From the NCBI GenBank assembly GCA_022767515.1, contig JALENK010000060.1, forward strand, positions 1 to 49,648: a DNA stretch of 49,648 bases, in the 5' to 3' direction. The notes under the pieces are model-generated. The model made no database searches. It was not told the DNA's origin and was given only the letters and a program-made list of their open reading frames with translations. Below, piece by piece: positions 8,245-16,938 of the stretch. The translations under genes were made by a program, and so were the position numbers. Each line of letters starts with the position of its first letter. Positions within the stretch are counted from its first letter, which is position 1. The DNA comes from Clostridium sp. Its GTDB lineage: Bacteria; Bacillota; Clostridia; Clostridiales; Clostridiaceae.

Positions 8245-9102
8245 GTGCTAAACAACGATTACAAAAAGAAAGCAATTAAAGATCTTCAGAAGGTTTATAC
8301 AGAATATATCAATGTATTTAAAAAATCAATAAAAGATATGGAAAGATTACAGAGTACTCGTAACATAGCTATAAGAACCATTCAATATGTTGAAAGATAT
8401 GTAATATCATTAGCTAATAGACCAAGAGAATTCGATACTAAATTAGGTGAAATAAAAGTAAGATATATAAAATTTCAAAATACATGTAAGCAAATACAAG
8501 AAATTCAAAGAAAAGAAATTAAACAACAAGTTAGAAGAGGATTGGGTGTAGCAGGTACTCTTGGAGGTGTAGGAGTTGCTACTCTAGGTCCAACAACTGC
8601 CATGTCTGTAGCTATGACATTTGGAACTGCATCTACAGGTACAGCAATTGCTTCTTTATCAGGTGCTGCTGCTACAAATGCAGCACTTGCATGGCTAGGA
8701 GGTGGAGCACTTGCAGCCGGTGGGGCAGGAATGGCTGCTGGAGAGACTATTATGGCTCTTGCAGGTCCAATTGGTTGGGTGATTGGAGGGGTTTCATTAG
8801 CAGGTAGTTTAATTGCAATAAATATGTCTAATAAGGATATTGCAAGAAAAACAGAGCAGAGTATTGTAACAATAAAAAAAGAAATGGAACGAATGAAGGA
8901 AATAGATGTACAAGTACTTAGCTGGAATGAAGAAACAAAGCAGTTATCAAATGCAATTATGAATAGACTGAATTATATTAGAAGAAATAGAAAACTTAAT
9001 TACACAATGTTTAGTGATAATGAAATGAATGAGTTAGTTAGTATATTTAATTCAACAGAGGTATTATCAAAATTATTAGGCAAGACTATAGGAAGGAAGT
9101 AA
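8245..9102 (+). CDS. Glycine/alanine-rich membrane-hairpin protein
   Basis: A 285-residue protein. Residues 1-95 are charged and probably helical. Residues about 100-193 are a long Gly/Ala/Thr-rich hydrophobic region (for example LGGGALAAGGAGMAAG at 151-166 and ALAGPIGWVIGG at 171-182), typical of glycine-zipper hairpins that insert into membranes. Residues 195-285 are again charged and helical. There is no signal peptide. The GTG start follows AAGGAGGG (8233-8240). Such hairpins occur in pore-forming toxins, membrane-scaffolding proteins and some immunity-related GTPase partners. Here it sits 14 bases after the radical SAM gene and 6 before the next gene. I infer a membrane target or effector of the GTPase array. 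No named family is recognised. Confidence 0.75.
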   Translation: MLNNDYKKKAIKDLQKVYTEYINVFKKSIKDMERLQSTRNIAIRTIQYVERYVISLANRPREFDTKLGEIKVRYIKFQNTCKQIQEIQRKEIKQQVRRGLGVAGTLGGVGVATLGPTTAMSVAMTFGTASTGTAIASLSGAAATNAALAWLGGGALAAGGAGMAAGETIMALAGPIGWVIGGVSLAGSLIAINMSNKDIARKTEQSIVTIKKEMERMKEIDVQVLSWNEETKQLSNAIMNRLNYIRRNRKLNYTMFSDNEMNELVSIFNSTEVLSKLLGKTIGRK

Positions 9103-9108
9103 TCTAAG

Positions 9109-10512
9109 ATGGGATCATATGAGTTAACGTTAGATAAGCAAGCAAAAGAAGTTGATTGGTCAAATGATAAATGTGACAAATATGATTATATGATAGCAGC
9201 ATTTTGTGGGTTGGTAGCCGGTATTGTAGATACTTTGTTTGTTGGAGCACCTGGACAAGGAAAATTAGGACAATTTACAGACAAAGCTGCAGATGAAATG
9301 GTTCAAAAGATTGCTATTATGTTGTGGAAGGGAGATGGTAGAAGCTCAGTAGAGGGAAGACCTAAATCTGCCCCTAATACGCTTGAAAAGGCAATATCAT
9401 ACTTAGAACAATCATTTCCAGTTAACTATGATGCAAGATATGCAGCAGATCTTTTGAATACAAACGGTGTACTTTCTTCTATGGCGCCAAAGAACCATCA
9501 TTTTTTATCATTGGCTCATTCTCCAGATATAGTTGGATTATTATTTTCTATATTGGATCAGTTCACAGGTTTAGCATCGTTTATTGATAAAGGGAAATTG
9601 ATTAGACTTATTCCTATTAAGGATGCAAGAAATAATAAGGTTATGTATATGCAAGGAACAAATATACAGTCAAAACTATTTTGTGGAGTATGCAATTGGC
9701 TAGGACATCTTGCATCTGATTTGTGTGGCTCAAGTTCTACAAGACGAGTAGGTAAAACCGGAAGAGGTGCCGGATTACCTATGCCATTTTATAGTTTGTT
9801 TTTAATAATGGATTTTAAAAATTATGATAGTAAAAGTTTTTCAGATATTGCTATAAAAATATTTGAAGAAGGTTATGACTTAAGACATGGAGCAGCAATG
9901 GCGATTCCTGTACTTATTGAGGAGTTATCAATCAAAGTTATTTGGACATTTAAAAGGCATTTTTATGAAAAAAAAGATTGGAAAGAGTGTATTCCATCAG
10001 TAAAGCATGCAGATTTACGAATGATGTTATTAATAGGTAATGCAGCACTTTGCTTAGTAGATGGAATTGATGCAGGTATCCGTACAAGTTTAAATGGTGG
10101 TAATCCGATAACATTGGTATTGCATTTGAACCTTATAGCTTGGGGAAGGTTGATAATGCTAGTTTTTAGGGAATTAAGACTAAGATATGGTAGTATTATT
10201 ACTCAAGCAGTATCAAAATATTTAGCAAAGATTGGATTGAATGATGCATATGCGCTTAAACAGTATTATGAAAGAATGAATGCTCTAGATCAAAGGCTAG
10301 AAGTAATGTTAAAAGATTTTGTGGTAAATGTTGAAAGAGAATATAAGTCCTTTATGGATGGGATGAATAAGAGTTTAAATCCAGCAATGGGGACAGCTGA
10401 GCAGAGAAGAATTGCCAGCGTTGAGTTTGCAAAAAATCAAGGAATTTCTAATGACAGAATTATACGAACACCTGAGGAGTTAAGAGATTGGCTTAGAAAA
10501 GGGGGAAAATAA
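9109..10512 (+). CDS. Unrecognised membrane-associated protein
   Basis: A 467-residue protein that I cannot assign. A hydrophobic segment at about 27-50 runs into GAPGQGKLG (46-54), which resembles a P-loop but lacks the Ser/Thr after Lys and so is probably not an NTPase site. Other conserved-looking features are GQFTDKAADEMVQKIA (54-69), the basic/glycine stretch GSSSTRRVGKTGRGAG near residues 208-223, and two further hydrophobic segments at about 305-330 and 335-357 that could cross the membrane. The C-terminal 100 residues are charged and helical. Its stop is one base before the WYL regulator start. Position in the operon suggests it works with the GTPases and hairpin protein, but the function is unknown. 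Confidence 0.7.
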   Translation: MGSYELTLDKQAKEVDWSNDKCDKYDYMIAAFCGLVAGIVDTLFVGAPGQGKLGQFTDKAADEMVQKIAIMLWKGDGRSSVEGRPKSAPNTLEKAISYLEQSFPVNYDARYAADLLNTNGVLSSMAPKNHHFLSLAHSPDIVGLLFSILDQFTGLASFIDKGKLIRLIPIKDARNNKVMYMQGTNIQSKLFCGVCNWLGHLASDLCGSSSTRRVGKTGRGAGLPMPFYSLFLIMDFKNYDSKSFSDIAIKIFEEGYDLRHGAAMAIPVLIEELSIKVIWTFKRHFYEKKDWKECIPSVKHADLRMMLLIGNAALCLVDGIDAGIRTSLNGGNPITLVLHLNLIAWGRLIMLVFRELRLRYGSIITQAVSKYLAKIGLNDAYALKQYYERMNALDQRLEVMLKDFVVNVEREYKSFMDGMNKSLNPAMGTAEQRRIASVEFAKNQGISNDRIIRTPEELRDWLRKGGK

Positions 10513-10513
10513 T

Positions 10514-11512
10514 ATGTCAAGTAAACAATCAAAAAATTCCCGCACTTTAGATATGTATGCTCGTCTATGTGAGGGGAAGGTAATAAATAAATTAGAGGAA
10601 TCACAGCGTTTTGGTGTGGATGAGCGTTCAATTCAACGTGATATTGATGATATTAGAGCTTTTCTAGATAATCGTTTAACTGAGTATAAAACTATTGAGT
10701 ATGACCGTAATAAAAAAGGTTTTGTTATGACCTATTCAGAAGGCTCTGATATGACAAATAGCGAGATTCTTGCTGTTACAAAAATACTTCTTGAAAGTCG
10801 TGCATTTACAAAGAAGGAGCTTAATGAGATTTTAAATAAGATGGTTAAGGGATGTGTGCCACTAAAGAATATGAAGCTTGTTAGTGAACTCATTGCTAAT
10901 GAAAGATATCATTATGTAGAGCTTCATCATAAATCTATGTTGCAGGATAAGATGTGGGAGCTTGGTGAGAATATCAAGGAGCATAATCTTCTTGAAATAA
11001 AGTATACTAAGGCAAATGCGGTGGAAGAATCTATAAAGAGAATTATTGAGCCTGTGGGTATTATCTTTTCAGAATATTACTTTTATTTAAATGCATATAT
11101 TGATATTCAAGATGAGAATGGAAAGTATGTACATAAGTATGATTATCCTGCAATATTTCGTTTAGACAGAATCAAGTCTTATAAGAGAACTGGAGAAAAA
11201 TTTCAAATTCCTTATGCCTCAAGATTTGAAGAGGGAGAATTTCGAAAGAGAGTACAGTTTATGTATGCAGGAAAGCTTATGAATATTCAATTGAAATACT
11301 ATGGAGCTAATCCAGAACCAATACTTGATAGGCTTCCTACAGCTAAAATCATAAAACAGGACAAAGAGGAAACTTTAATTGAAGCAGAAGTATATGGTAA
11401 GGGAATAGTTATGTGGTTACTTAGTCAGGGAAGTAATATAGAAGTAATAAAGCCTGATTCTCTAAGACAGGAAATGAAACAAAAATTATTGGAGATGCTA
11501 GATAGATATTAA
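10514..11512 (+). CDS. WYL-domain transcriptional regulator
   Basis: A 332-residue regulator. The N-terminal DNA-binding domain (about 8-60) contains SQRFGVDERSIQRDIDDIR, the recognition helix pattern of DeoR/HTH_11-type WYL proteins. Residues about 135-230 form the WYL domain (an SH3-like ligand-sensing fold), and a WCX-like C-terminal region covers about 240-332. WYL regulators sense nucleic-acid or nucleotide ligands and often control phage-defence or DNA-damage loci, for example BrxR and CapW. It is the last gene of the dynamin/radical SAM array, starting one base after the previous stop, and is followed by a terminator. It is a good candidate autoregulator of this operon; no operator could be identified. 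Confidence 0.9.
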   Translation: MSSKQSKNSRTLDMYARLCEGKVINKLEESQRFGVDERSIQRDIDDIRAFLDNRLTEYKTIEYDRNKKGFVMTYSEGSDMTNSEILAVTKILLESRAFTKKELNEILNKMVKGCVPLKNMKLVSELIANERYHYVELHHKSMLQDKMWELGENIKEHNLLEIKYTKANAVEESIKRIIEPVGIIFSEYYFYLNAYIDIQDENGKYVHKYDYPAIFRLDRIKSYKRTGEKFQIPYASRFEEGEFRKRVQFMYAGKLMNIQLKYYGANPEPILDRLPTAKIIKQDKEETLIEAEVYGKGIVMWLLSQGSNIEVIKPDSLRQEMKQKLLEMLDRY

Positions 11513-11536
11513 AGGCTCAATTCGTGTGATTTTATG

Positions 11537-11567
11537 GCATTCAAGCATTTATGCTTGGATGCTTTTT
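11537..11567 (+). terminator. Intrinsic terminator ending the dynamin/radical SAM operon
   Basis: An 11-base-pair stem (11537-11547 with 11552-11562, one G-T pair), a TTTA loop and five T residues lie 25 bases after the WYL gene. Confidence 0.85.
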
Positions 11568-11625
11568 GTATGTATAATTTTTCTGATTTTGTTAATACTA
11601 TAAGTTAGGGAAGCATAAAACAATA

Positions 11626-11653
11626 TTGAGTTTAATTATATATATGATAGAAT
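11626..11653 (+). promoter_or_regulatory. Possible promoter of the ABC exporter operon
   Basis: TTGAGT (11626-11631) and TAGAAT (11648-11653) are separated by 16 bases, about 75 bases before the exporter gene. An overlapping TATGAT (11643-11648) is an alternative -10. The match is moderate. Confidence 0.4.
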
Positions 11654-11729
11654 AATACTGGTAGAATTGATTGTTTCGAGGAAATTTTATCTATGTGTTT
11701 CATAAGCATACAAAGGAGGATGGGCAGAG

Positions 11730-13451
11730 ATGAAAATAGTATTGCAGATTTTAAAAAAATACAGAAAAGAATGTATTTTAGCACCACTTTTTAAGATGCT
11801 TGAAGCTATATTTGAACTTTTAGTTCCATTAGTCGTAGCTGACATAATTGATAATGGTATAGGTTTTAGCGATAAGCCTTACATAATTAAGATGGCGCTT
11901 GTTTTGGTTCTGCTTGCAGCAATTGGTTTAGTAGCCTCTATTACAGCACAGTATTTTGCGGCAAAAGCGGCAGTTAAGACAGCAACTTCATTAAGGAGTA
12001 AATTATTTAGACATATTCAATATTTATCATTTACTGAGCTTGATAAAGTAGGGACATCTACTTTAATTACTAGAATGACTAGTGATATAAATCAAGTACA
12101 AAATGGTATTAATTTAATGCTTAGATTATTTTTAAGGTCACCATTTATAGTATTTGGTGCTATGATAATGGCATTTACGATTGATATTAAGTCAGCTCTT
12201 ATTTTTGTTATTACAATTCCAGCTCTTAGCTTTGTAGTATTTGGAATTATGAAAATAACAAGACCACTTTATAAGGGAGTGCAAGCTTCTCTTGATAAAG
12301 TGCTTGGAGTTACTAAAGAAAATCTATCAGGAATTAGAGTGATAAGGGCATTTAATAATGAGAAGAAAGAAGAAGAGGAATTTTATTCAGCTAATAATAA
12401 GCTAACAGCAATTCAAGTTTTAGTTGGAAAGATATCTGCACTTATGAATCCACTTACATATGCAATTATTAATGTATCAATAATACTTCTTATTTGGACT
12501 GGAGCTGTAAGGGTTAATATAGGAGAGCTTTCTCAAGGTCAGGTAATAGCATTATATAATTATATGTCTCAAATTTTAATTGAGCTTATAAAGCTTGCTA
12601 ATTTAATTGTTAGTGTTACTAAAGCAGTAGCTTGTGCTAACAGACTAAAAGATGTTTTTGAAGTGAATAGTTCAATGGCAGAAGGTACTAGAGATAAGTT
12701 TAATCAAGATAGTGAGTATGAAGTTGAATTTAATAATGTTTGCTTTAAGTATGCGACATCAGGTGCAGATGTACTTACAGATATTAATTTTAAGGTTAAA
12801 AAGGGTGAAACAATAGGAATAATAGGAGGGACTGGATGTGGTAAGTCTACATTAGTTAATTTAATTCCTAGGTTTTATGATGTAACCTCAGGAGAAATTT
12901 TAATAAATGGAGTAAATGTTAATGAGTATACATTTGATGCTATTAAGAAAAAAGTATCTGTTGTATTTCAAAAAACTCAATTATTTAAGGGAAGCATTAA
13001 GACTAATTTGCTTCTTGCAGATAAGAATGCAAGTGATGAGGCAATTAATAAAGCACTAGAAATTTCTCAGTCAAAGGAATTTGTAGAAAAGAAGGAAGGG
13101 AAGCTTGACTCTGAGGTTGTGCAGATGGGTAAGAACCTTTCAGGTGGACAGAAACAGAGATTAACTATTGCAAGAGCATTAGTTAAACAGTCGGATATAT
13201 TAATTTTAGATGATAGTGCATCTGCGCTTGATTATTTAACAGATTCAAAGCTTAGAAAGGCTATTTTGGAGATGGAAAATTCACCTACAGTATTTATTGT
13301 ATCTCAAAGAACAGCCTCAATAATGCATTCAGATAAAATAATAGTTCTTGAGGATGGAAAGATAGCTAGTATTGGCACTCATGAAGAATTGTTAAAGAAT
13401 TGTGATGTATATAAAGAAATTTATGATTCTCAGTTCAAAAAGGAGGCCTAG
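11730..13451 (+). CDS. ABC exporter half-transporter, subunit with degenerate ATPase site
   Basis: A 573-residue protein with six N-terminal transmembrane helices (about 15-300) and a C-terminal ABC ATPase domain. Walker A is GGTGCGKST (near 365-373) and the signature is the canonical LSGGQ. However, Walker B ends LDDSAS with Asp in place of the catalytic Glu, and the switch histidine is replaced (VSQRT instead of AHR). This is the non-hydrolysing subunit of an asymmetric exporter of the BmrC/TM287 type, paired with the next gene four bases later. Such pairs export drugs, peptides or lipids from the inner leaflet of the membrane. The start follows AAAGGAGG. The substrate cannot be told. Confidence 0.92.
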   Translation: MKIVLQILKKYRKECILAPLFKMLEAIFELLVPLVVADIIDNGIGFSDKPYIIKMALVLVLLAAIGLVASITAQYFAAKAAVKTATSLRSKLFRHIQYLSFTELDKVGTSTLITRMTSDINQVQNGINLMLRLFLRSPFIVFGAMIMAFTIDIKSALIFVITIPALSFVVFGIMKITRPLYKGVQASLDKVLGVTKENLSGIRVIRAFNNEKKEEEEFYSANNKLTAIQVLVGKISALMNPLTYAIINVSIILLIWTGAVRVNIGELSQGQVIALYNYMSQILIELIKLANLIVSVTKAVACANRLKDVFEVNSSMAEGTRDKFNQDSEYEVEFNNVCFKYATSGADVLTDINFKVKKGETIGIIGGTGCGKSTLVNLIPRFYDVTSGEILINGVNVNEYTFDAIKKKVSVVFQKTQLFKGSIKTNLLLADKNASDEAINKALEISQSKEFVEKKEGKLDSEVVQMGKNLSGGQKQRLTIARALVKQSDILILDDSASALDYLTDSKLRKAILEMENSPTVFIVSQRTASIMHSDKIIVLEDGKIASIGTHEELLKNCDVYKEIYDSQFKKEA

Positions 13452-13454
13452 GCT

Positions 13455-15191
13455 ATGCGAAAGAGTACTATAAAAAAACTATTAACTAGATTAAAAAAGT
13501 ATAAAATATATATAATATTTTCTTTGATTTTTGCACTATTGACAGTAATTCTTACATTATATTTGCCTATTATAATAGGAAATGCAATAGATTGTATTGT
13601 TTCAGAGGGTAATGTTGATTTTGATAAAATAACTTCAATATTTATTAAAGTGGGAATAGTTGTTGGAATAACGTCTATATTTCAATGGATGATGAATATT
13701 TGTAATAATAAGATAACCTTTAATGTAACTAAAGATTTGAGAAATGAGGCTATTAAAAAGATAGAAGTAGTACCATTAAAGTTTATTGATGGACATTCGC
13801 ATGGAGATATAGTAAGTAGAGTTATAGCAGATGTTGACCAGCTTGCAGATGGTCTACTTATGGGATCTACTCAATTTTTTACAGGAATTATTACAATACT
13901 TGGAACATTGCTTTTTATGTTTTCAATAAATGTATGGATAGCTCTTCTTGTGGTTGTTTTGACACCACTTTCACTTCTTATAGCTAAGTTTATAACAAGT
14001 CGTACATATTCAATGTTTTCTAAACAGTCGGAAATAAGAGGAGAGGAAACTTCTTATATAGATGAAATTTTAGATGGAGAGAAGGTAGTTAAAGCATTTG
14101 GATATGAAGAAGAGGTTATTAAAAACTTTGATGAAATCAATAATAGACTAGATTCTGCTTCACTTAAGGCAGTATTTTATTCTTCATTAACTAATCCTTC
14201 TACAAGAATGGTTAATAACTTAGTATATGCTGGAGTCATACTTATTGGTGCTTTTTCAGCTATTTCAGGTAACCTATCAGTTGGACAGCTAACATGCTTT
14301 TTAAGCTATGCTAATCAGTATACTAAGCCATTTAATGAAATTACAGGAGTTCTTACAGAGCTTCAAAATGCATTTGCCTGTGCTGCAAGAATATTTGAGC
14401 TTATTGAAGAGCCAGCAGAAGTTGCAGAAATTGAAAATGCAGTTGTTTTATCAGATGCTAAGGGAGAAGTAGAAATACGTAATGTTGATTTTTCTTATGT
14501 AGAAGGTAGAGAATTAATTAAAAACTTAAATGTTAAAGTGAAGAAGGGGCAGAAGGTAGCAATAGTTGGGCCTACAGGTTGTGGTAAAACTACACTTATT
14601 AATTTATTAATGAGATTCTATGATGTAAATGCTGGAGAAATTCTAATTGATGGTCATGATATTAGAACTCTCACAAGAAAAAGTCTTAGAGATTCATTTG
14701 GAATGGTACTTCAAGAAACTTGGATTAAGAATGGGACTATAAGAGAAAATATTATAATTGGCAAAGAAGATGCTACAGAAGAGGAGATTATAAAAGCAGC
14801 AAAAGAAGCTCATTCTTATGAATTTATTAAGAGAATGCCACAAGGCTTTGATACCGTTATATCAGAAGAAAATAGTGGACTTTCTCAGGGACAGAAGCAG
14901 CTTCTATGCATAACAAGAATAATGCTTTCTATGCCACCTATGCTTATTTTAGATGAGGCTACATCTTCAATAGATACAAGAACAGAGATGAAGATACAAA
15001 ATGCTTTCACAAAAATTATGGAGGGGCGTACAAGTTTTATTGTTGCACATAGATTGTCTACAATACAAAATGCAGATATGATACTGGTTATGAAGGACGG
15101 AAATATAATAGAGCAGGGTAACCATGAAGAATTATTGAAGGAAAATGGTTTCTATGCAAATCTTTATAATAGTCAGTTTGAAGTTTTATAA
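13455..15191 (+). CDS. ABC exporter half-transporter, subunit with catalytic ATPase site
   Basis: A 578-residue partner of the preceding gene: six transmembrane helices (about 15-310) and an ATPase domain with Walker A GPTGCGKTT (near 370-378), intact Walker B LDEATSS and switch histidine AHRLST. Its signature motif is the altered LSQGQ. In heterodimers of the BmrCD/TM287-288 type the degenerate nucleotide site is built from the partner's altered Walker B and this altered signature, while the intact site uses this subunit's Glu and the partner's LSGGQ. The complementary pattern seen here is strong evidence that the two proteins form one transporter. A bidirectional terminator follows. Confidence 0.92.
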   Translation: MRKSTIKKLLTRLKKYKIYIIFSLIFALLTVILTLYLPIIIGNAIDCIVSEGNVDFDKITSIFIKVGIVVGITSIFQWMMNICNNKITFNVTKDLRNEAIKKIEVVPLKFIDGHSHGDIVSRVIADVDQLADGLLMGSTQFFTGIITILGTLLFMFSINVWIALLVVVLTPLSLLIAKFITSRTYSMFSKQSEIRGEETSYIDEILDGEKVVKAFGYEEEVIKNFDEINNRLDSASLKAVFYSSLTNPSTRMVNNLVYAGVILIGAFSAISGNLSVGQLTCFLSYANQYTKPFNEITGVLTELQNAFACAARIFELIEEPAEVAEIENAVVLSDAKGEVEIRNVDFSYVEGRELIKNLNVKVKKGQKVAIVGPTGCGKTTLINLLMRFYDVNAGEILIDGHDIRTLTRKSLRDSFGMVLQETWIKNGTIRENIIIGKEDATEEEIIKAAKEAHSYEFIKRMPQGFDTVISEENSGLSQGQKQLLCITRIMLSMPPMLILDEATSSIDTRTEMKIQNAFTKIMEGRTSFIVAHRLSTIQNADMILVMKDGNIIEQGNHEELLKENGFYANLYNSQFEVL

Positions 15192-15196
15192 CAAAA

Positions 15197-15226
15197 GCCT
15201 AGATGAATTTTACATCTAGGCCTTTT
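15197..15226. terminator. Bidirectional intrinsic terminator between convergent operons
   Basis: A perfect nine-base-pair stem, GCCTAGATG (15197-15205) with CATCTAGGC (15213-15221), is followed by CTTTT on the plus strand and preceded by AAAA (T-run on the minus strand). It serves the ABC exporter operon and the minus-strand queuosine-precursor operon. Confidence 0.85.
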
Positions 15227-15228
15227 GA

Positions 15229-15447
15229 TTATTTGAAGGAGTAATTTGTAGTAGTTTTTTGAAGGAGTGAAGCTGACTCTTTTTCAGTATATTCACCATT
15301 TTTATTGAAAAATACATTATTTGCAATGATTGTATCCATTAAGGCTTCGATTTTTTCTTGTGTAAGGTCTGATTTTACACCATCAATAGTTAAAGTGGAT
15401 TTTTCACCATCTGTACAAATGAATGTTAATGCTAAACTATATTCCAT
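15229..15447 (-). CDS. DUF2922 family protein
   Basis: A 72-residue protein matching the DUF2922 pattern: a short beta-rich start (YSLALTFICTDGEKSTLTID), then a helix with LTQEKIEALMDTIIANNVF. Members are small proteins of Firmicutes with unknown function and are usually paired with a DUF1659 protein, as here (18-base gap). It is the last gene of the minus-strand run and stops at the bidirectional terminator. Confidence 0.75.
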   Translation of the reverse strand: MEYSLALTFICTDGEKSTLTIDGVKSDLTQEKIEALMDTIIANNVFFNKNGEYTEKESASLLQKTTTNYSFK

Positions 15448-15465
15448 AAATACATTTCTCCTTTA

Positions 15466-15690
15466 TTATATATTTTCAATAGTGCTATTTTCTCTTAAAA
15501 AGTAGTTCTGAGTACCATTTACTAAAACATCAGAAAGAGCATTTGCAACAGCATAAACATTGTCAATATTTGCAGTAGGCTTGATATTTGAAAATGATTT
15601 TGATTTGTAAACAGTATTGCCTTTTGAGTCCACCCCGTTTGAAATTTTAATAGTTAATGAAGAAGAAGTTAATACTTTTGTGATTGCCAT
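15466..15690 (-). CDS. DUF1659 family protein
   Basis: A 74-residue protein of the DUF1659 type: beta strands around SLTIKISNGVDSKGNTVYKSKSFSNIK, then a helix containing VYAVANALSDVL. Function unknown; such genes normally travel with DUF2922, the next gene here. AGGAGG lies before the ATG. It lies 58 bases downstream of queF on the same strand. It may be co-transcribed with the queuosine genes, but no functional link is evident. Confidence 0.75.
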   Translation of the reverse strand: MAITKVLTSSSLTIKISNGVDSKGNTVYKSKSFSNIKPTANIDNVYAVANALSDVLVNGTQNYFLRENSTIENI

Positions 15691-15748
15691 AAAAAAACCT
15701 CCTGTGATATTCTTTTCAATTAAGATATATGCACAAGGAGGATAGTTT

Positions 15749-16225
15749 TTATCGGTTATCTATTTTTTCAGGATATAAATCATGGTTGGCTAATCTATTA
15801 AAGGCTATTTCTTCCCATTTAGTGCCTTTCATACCATAATTACAATATGGGTCAATTGAGATTCCACCTCTTGGAGTGAATTTTCCCCATACTTCAATGT
15901 ATTTTGGGTTCATAAGCTTTATTAAATCTTTCATAATTATATTTACACAATCTTCATGGAAATCTCCATGATTTCTGAAGCTGAATAAATATAATTTAAG
16001 TGATTTGCTTTCTACCATCAATTCAGATGGAACATAAGAAATTGTAATAGTTGCAAAGTCAGGTTGACCAGTTATTGGACATAAGCTTGTAAATTCTGGA
16101 CAGTTGAATTTTACAAAATAATCATTTTCAGGATGTTTATTTTGAAACACCTCTAAAATATTTGGTGCATAGTCAGTAGGATATTTTGTGTTTTGGTTGC
16201 CAAGTAAAGTTAAATCTTTAGCCAT
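15749..16225 (-). CDS. queF: NADPH-dependent 7-cyano-7-deazaguanine (preQ0) reductase
   Basis: A 158-residue QueF of the short unimodular type. It reduces the nitrile of preQ0 to the aminomethyl group of preQ1, the base later inserted into tRNA for queuosine. The catalytic pair is visible as C49 (in [12 protein letters not shown]) and D56. The QueF signature ESKSLKLY lies at about 72-79, with the conserved H/E residues in NHGDFHEDC. The ATG at 16225 is chosen because it starts the conserved N-terminus and has TCCTCCT (AGGAGGA on the minus strand) just upstream; the longer in-frame extension overlaps queC. It is the last enzyme gene of the queDECF operon. Confidence 0.96.
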   Translation of the reverse strand: MAKDLTLLGNQNTKYPTDYAPNILEVFQNKHPENDYFVKFNCPEFTSLCPITGQPDFATITISYVPSELMVESKSLKLYLFSFRNHGDFHEDCVNIIMKDLIKLMNPKYIEVWGKFTPRGGISIDPYCNYGMKGTKWEEIAFNRLANHDLYPEKIDNR

Positions 16226-16244
16226 ATTATTCCTCCTAGAATAT

Positions 16245-16925
16245 TTATTTATATATTGGGTCTTTAATACCATTTGCTTCAAATGCCTTGATTCTGTCAA
16301 GACAAGTACCACAAGCGCCACAAGGCTTGTCTGAGCCTTCATAACAGCTCCAAGTAAGTTCATAAGGTACATTAAGCTCTAAGCCAGTTTTTATAATTTC
16401 TGCTTTATTTTTATTTACAAATGGGGCTTTTATTTTAAGATTATTGCCACTTCCTATGTATATTGCATCCTGCATGGCTTTGTTAAAGTTGTCACTGCAA
16501 TCAGGATAAGCATTCCCAGCTGCATCATCTTTATGGATTCCATAGTAAATTTCAGAACAGTCTTTTGATAGGGCAATGCTAGAGGCAACTGATAAAAATA
16601 GCCCATTTCTAAAGGGTACATAAGTGGTAACAGGCCTTCCATCAGTCTTTTCTAATTGTTTTTCATATGATTCATGAGGTATTTCTTTATCTGAATGAGT
16701 CAAAAGAGAACAATCACTGAATTTAAAAATGGATTCTAAATCCATTTGCAAATGTTCAACACCATAGTAGTCTGCAATTTTATTAGATGCTTCAATTTCT
16801 TTTGTATGCTTTTGACCATAAGAAATTGATAAAGCAATTACATTTTCTTTTTTGTATTTGTTAATGGCAAGTGCGAGACAGGTAGTACTGTCAATACCGC
16901 CACTAAATAGTACTAACACCTTCAT
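16245..16925 (-). CDS. queC: 7-cyano-7-deazaguanine (preQ0) synthase
   Basis: A 226-residue QueC, which converts 7-carboxy-7-deazaguanine to preQ0 using ATP and ammonia. The PP-loop SGGIDS sits at residues 8-13. The C-terminal zinc site is seen as [15 protein letters not shown]. The ATG at 16925 is preferred because it begins the conserved KVLVLFSGG strand and has AAGGAGG upstream; an upstream in-frame ATG lies inside queE. The gene lies between queE and queF in pathway order. Confidence 0.96.
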   Translation of the reverse strand: MKVLVLFSGGIDSTTCLALAINKYKKENVIALSISYGQKHTKEIEASNKIADYYGVEHLQMDLESIFKFSDCSLLTHSDKEIPHESYEKQLEKTDGRPVTTYVPFRNGLFLSVASSIALSKDCSEIYYGIHKDDAAGNAYPDCSDNFNKAMQDAIYIGSGNNLKIKAPFVNKNKAEIIKTGLELNVPYELTWSCYEGSDKPCGACGTCLDRIKAFEANGIKDPIYK

Positions 16926-16938
16926 TAATTTTTCCTCC

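Noticed and set aside
9244-9267. Genuine P-loop ATPase site in the 467-residue protein
   Set aside because: GAPGQGKLG lacks the Ser/Thr after Lys and no Walker B partner is visible.
16226-16372. N-terminal extension of QueF
   Set aside because: The in-frame extension overlaps queC, has no QueF similarity, and a strong ribosome site marks the internal ATG at 16225.
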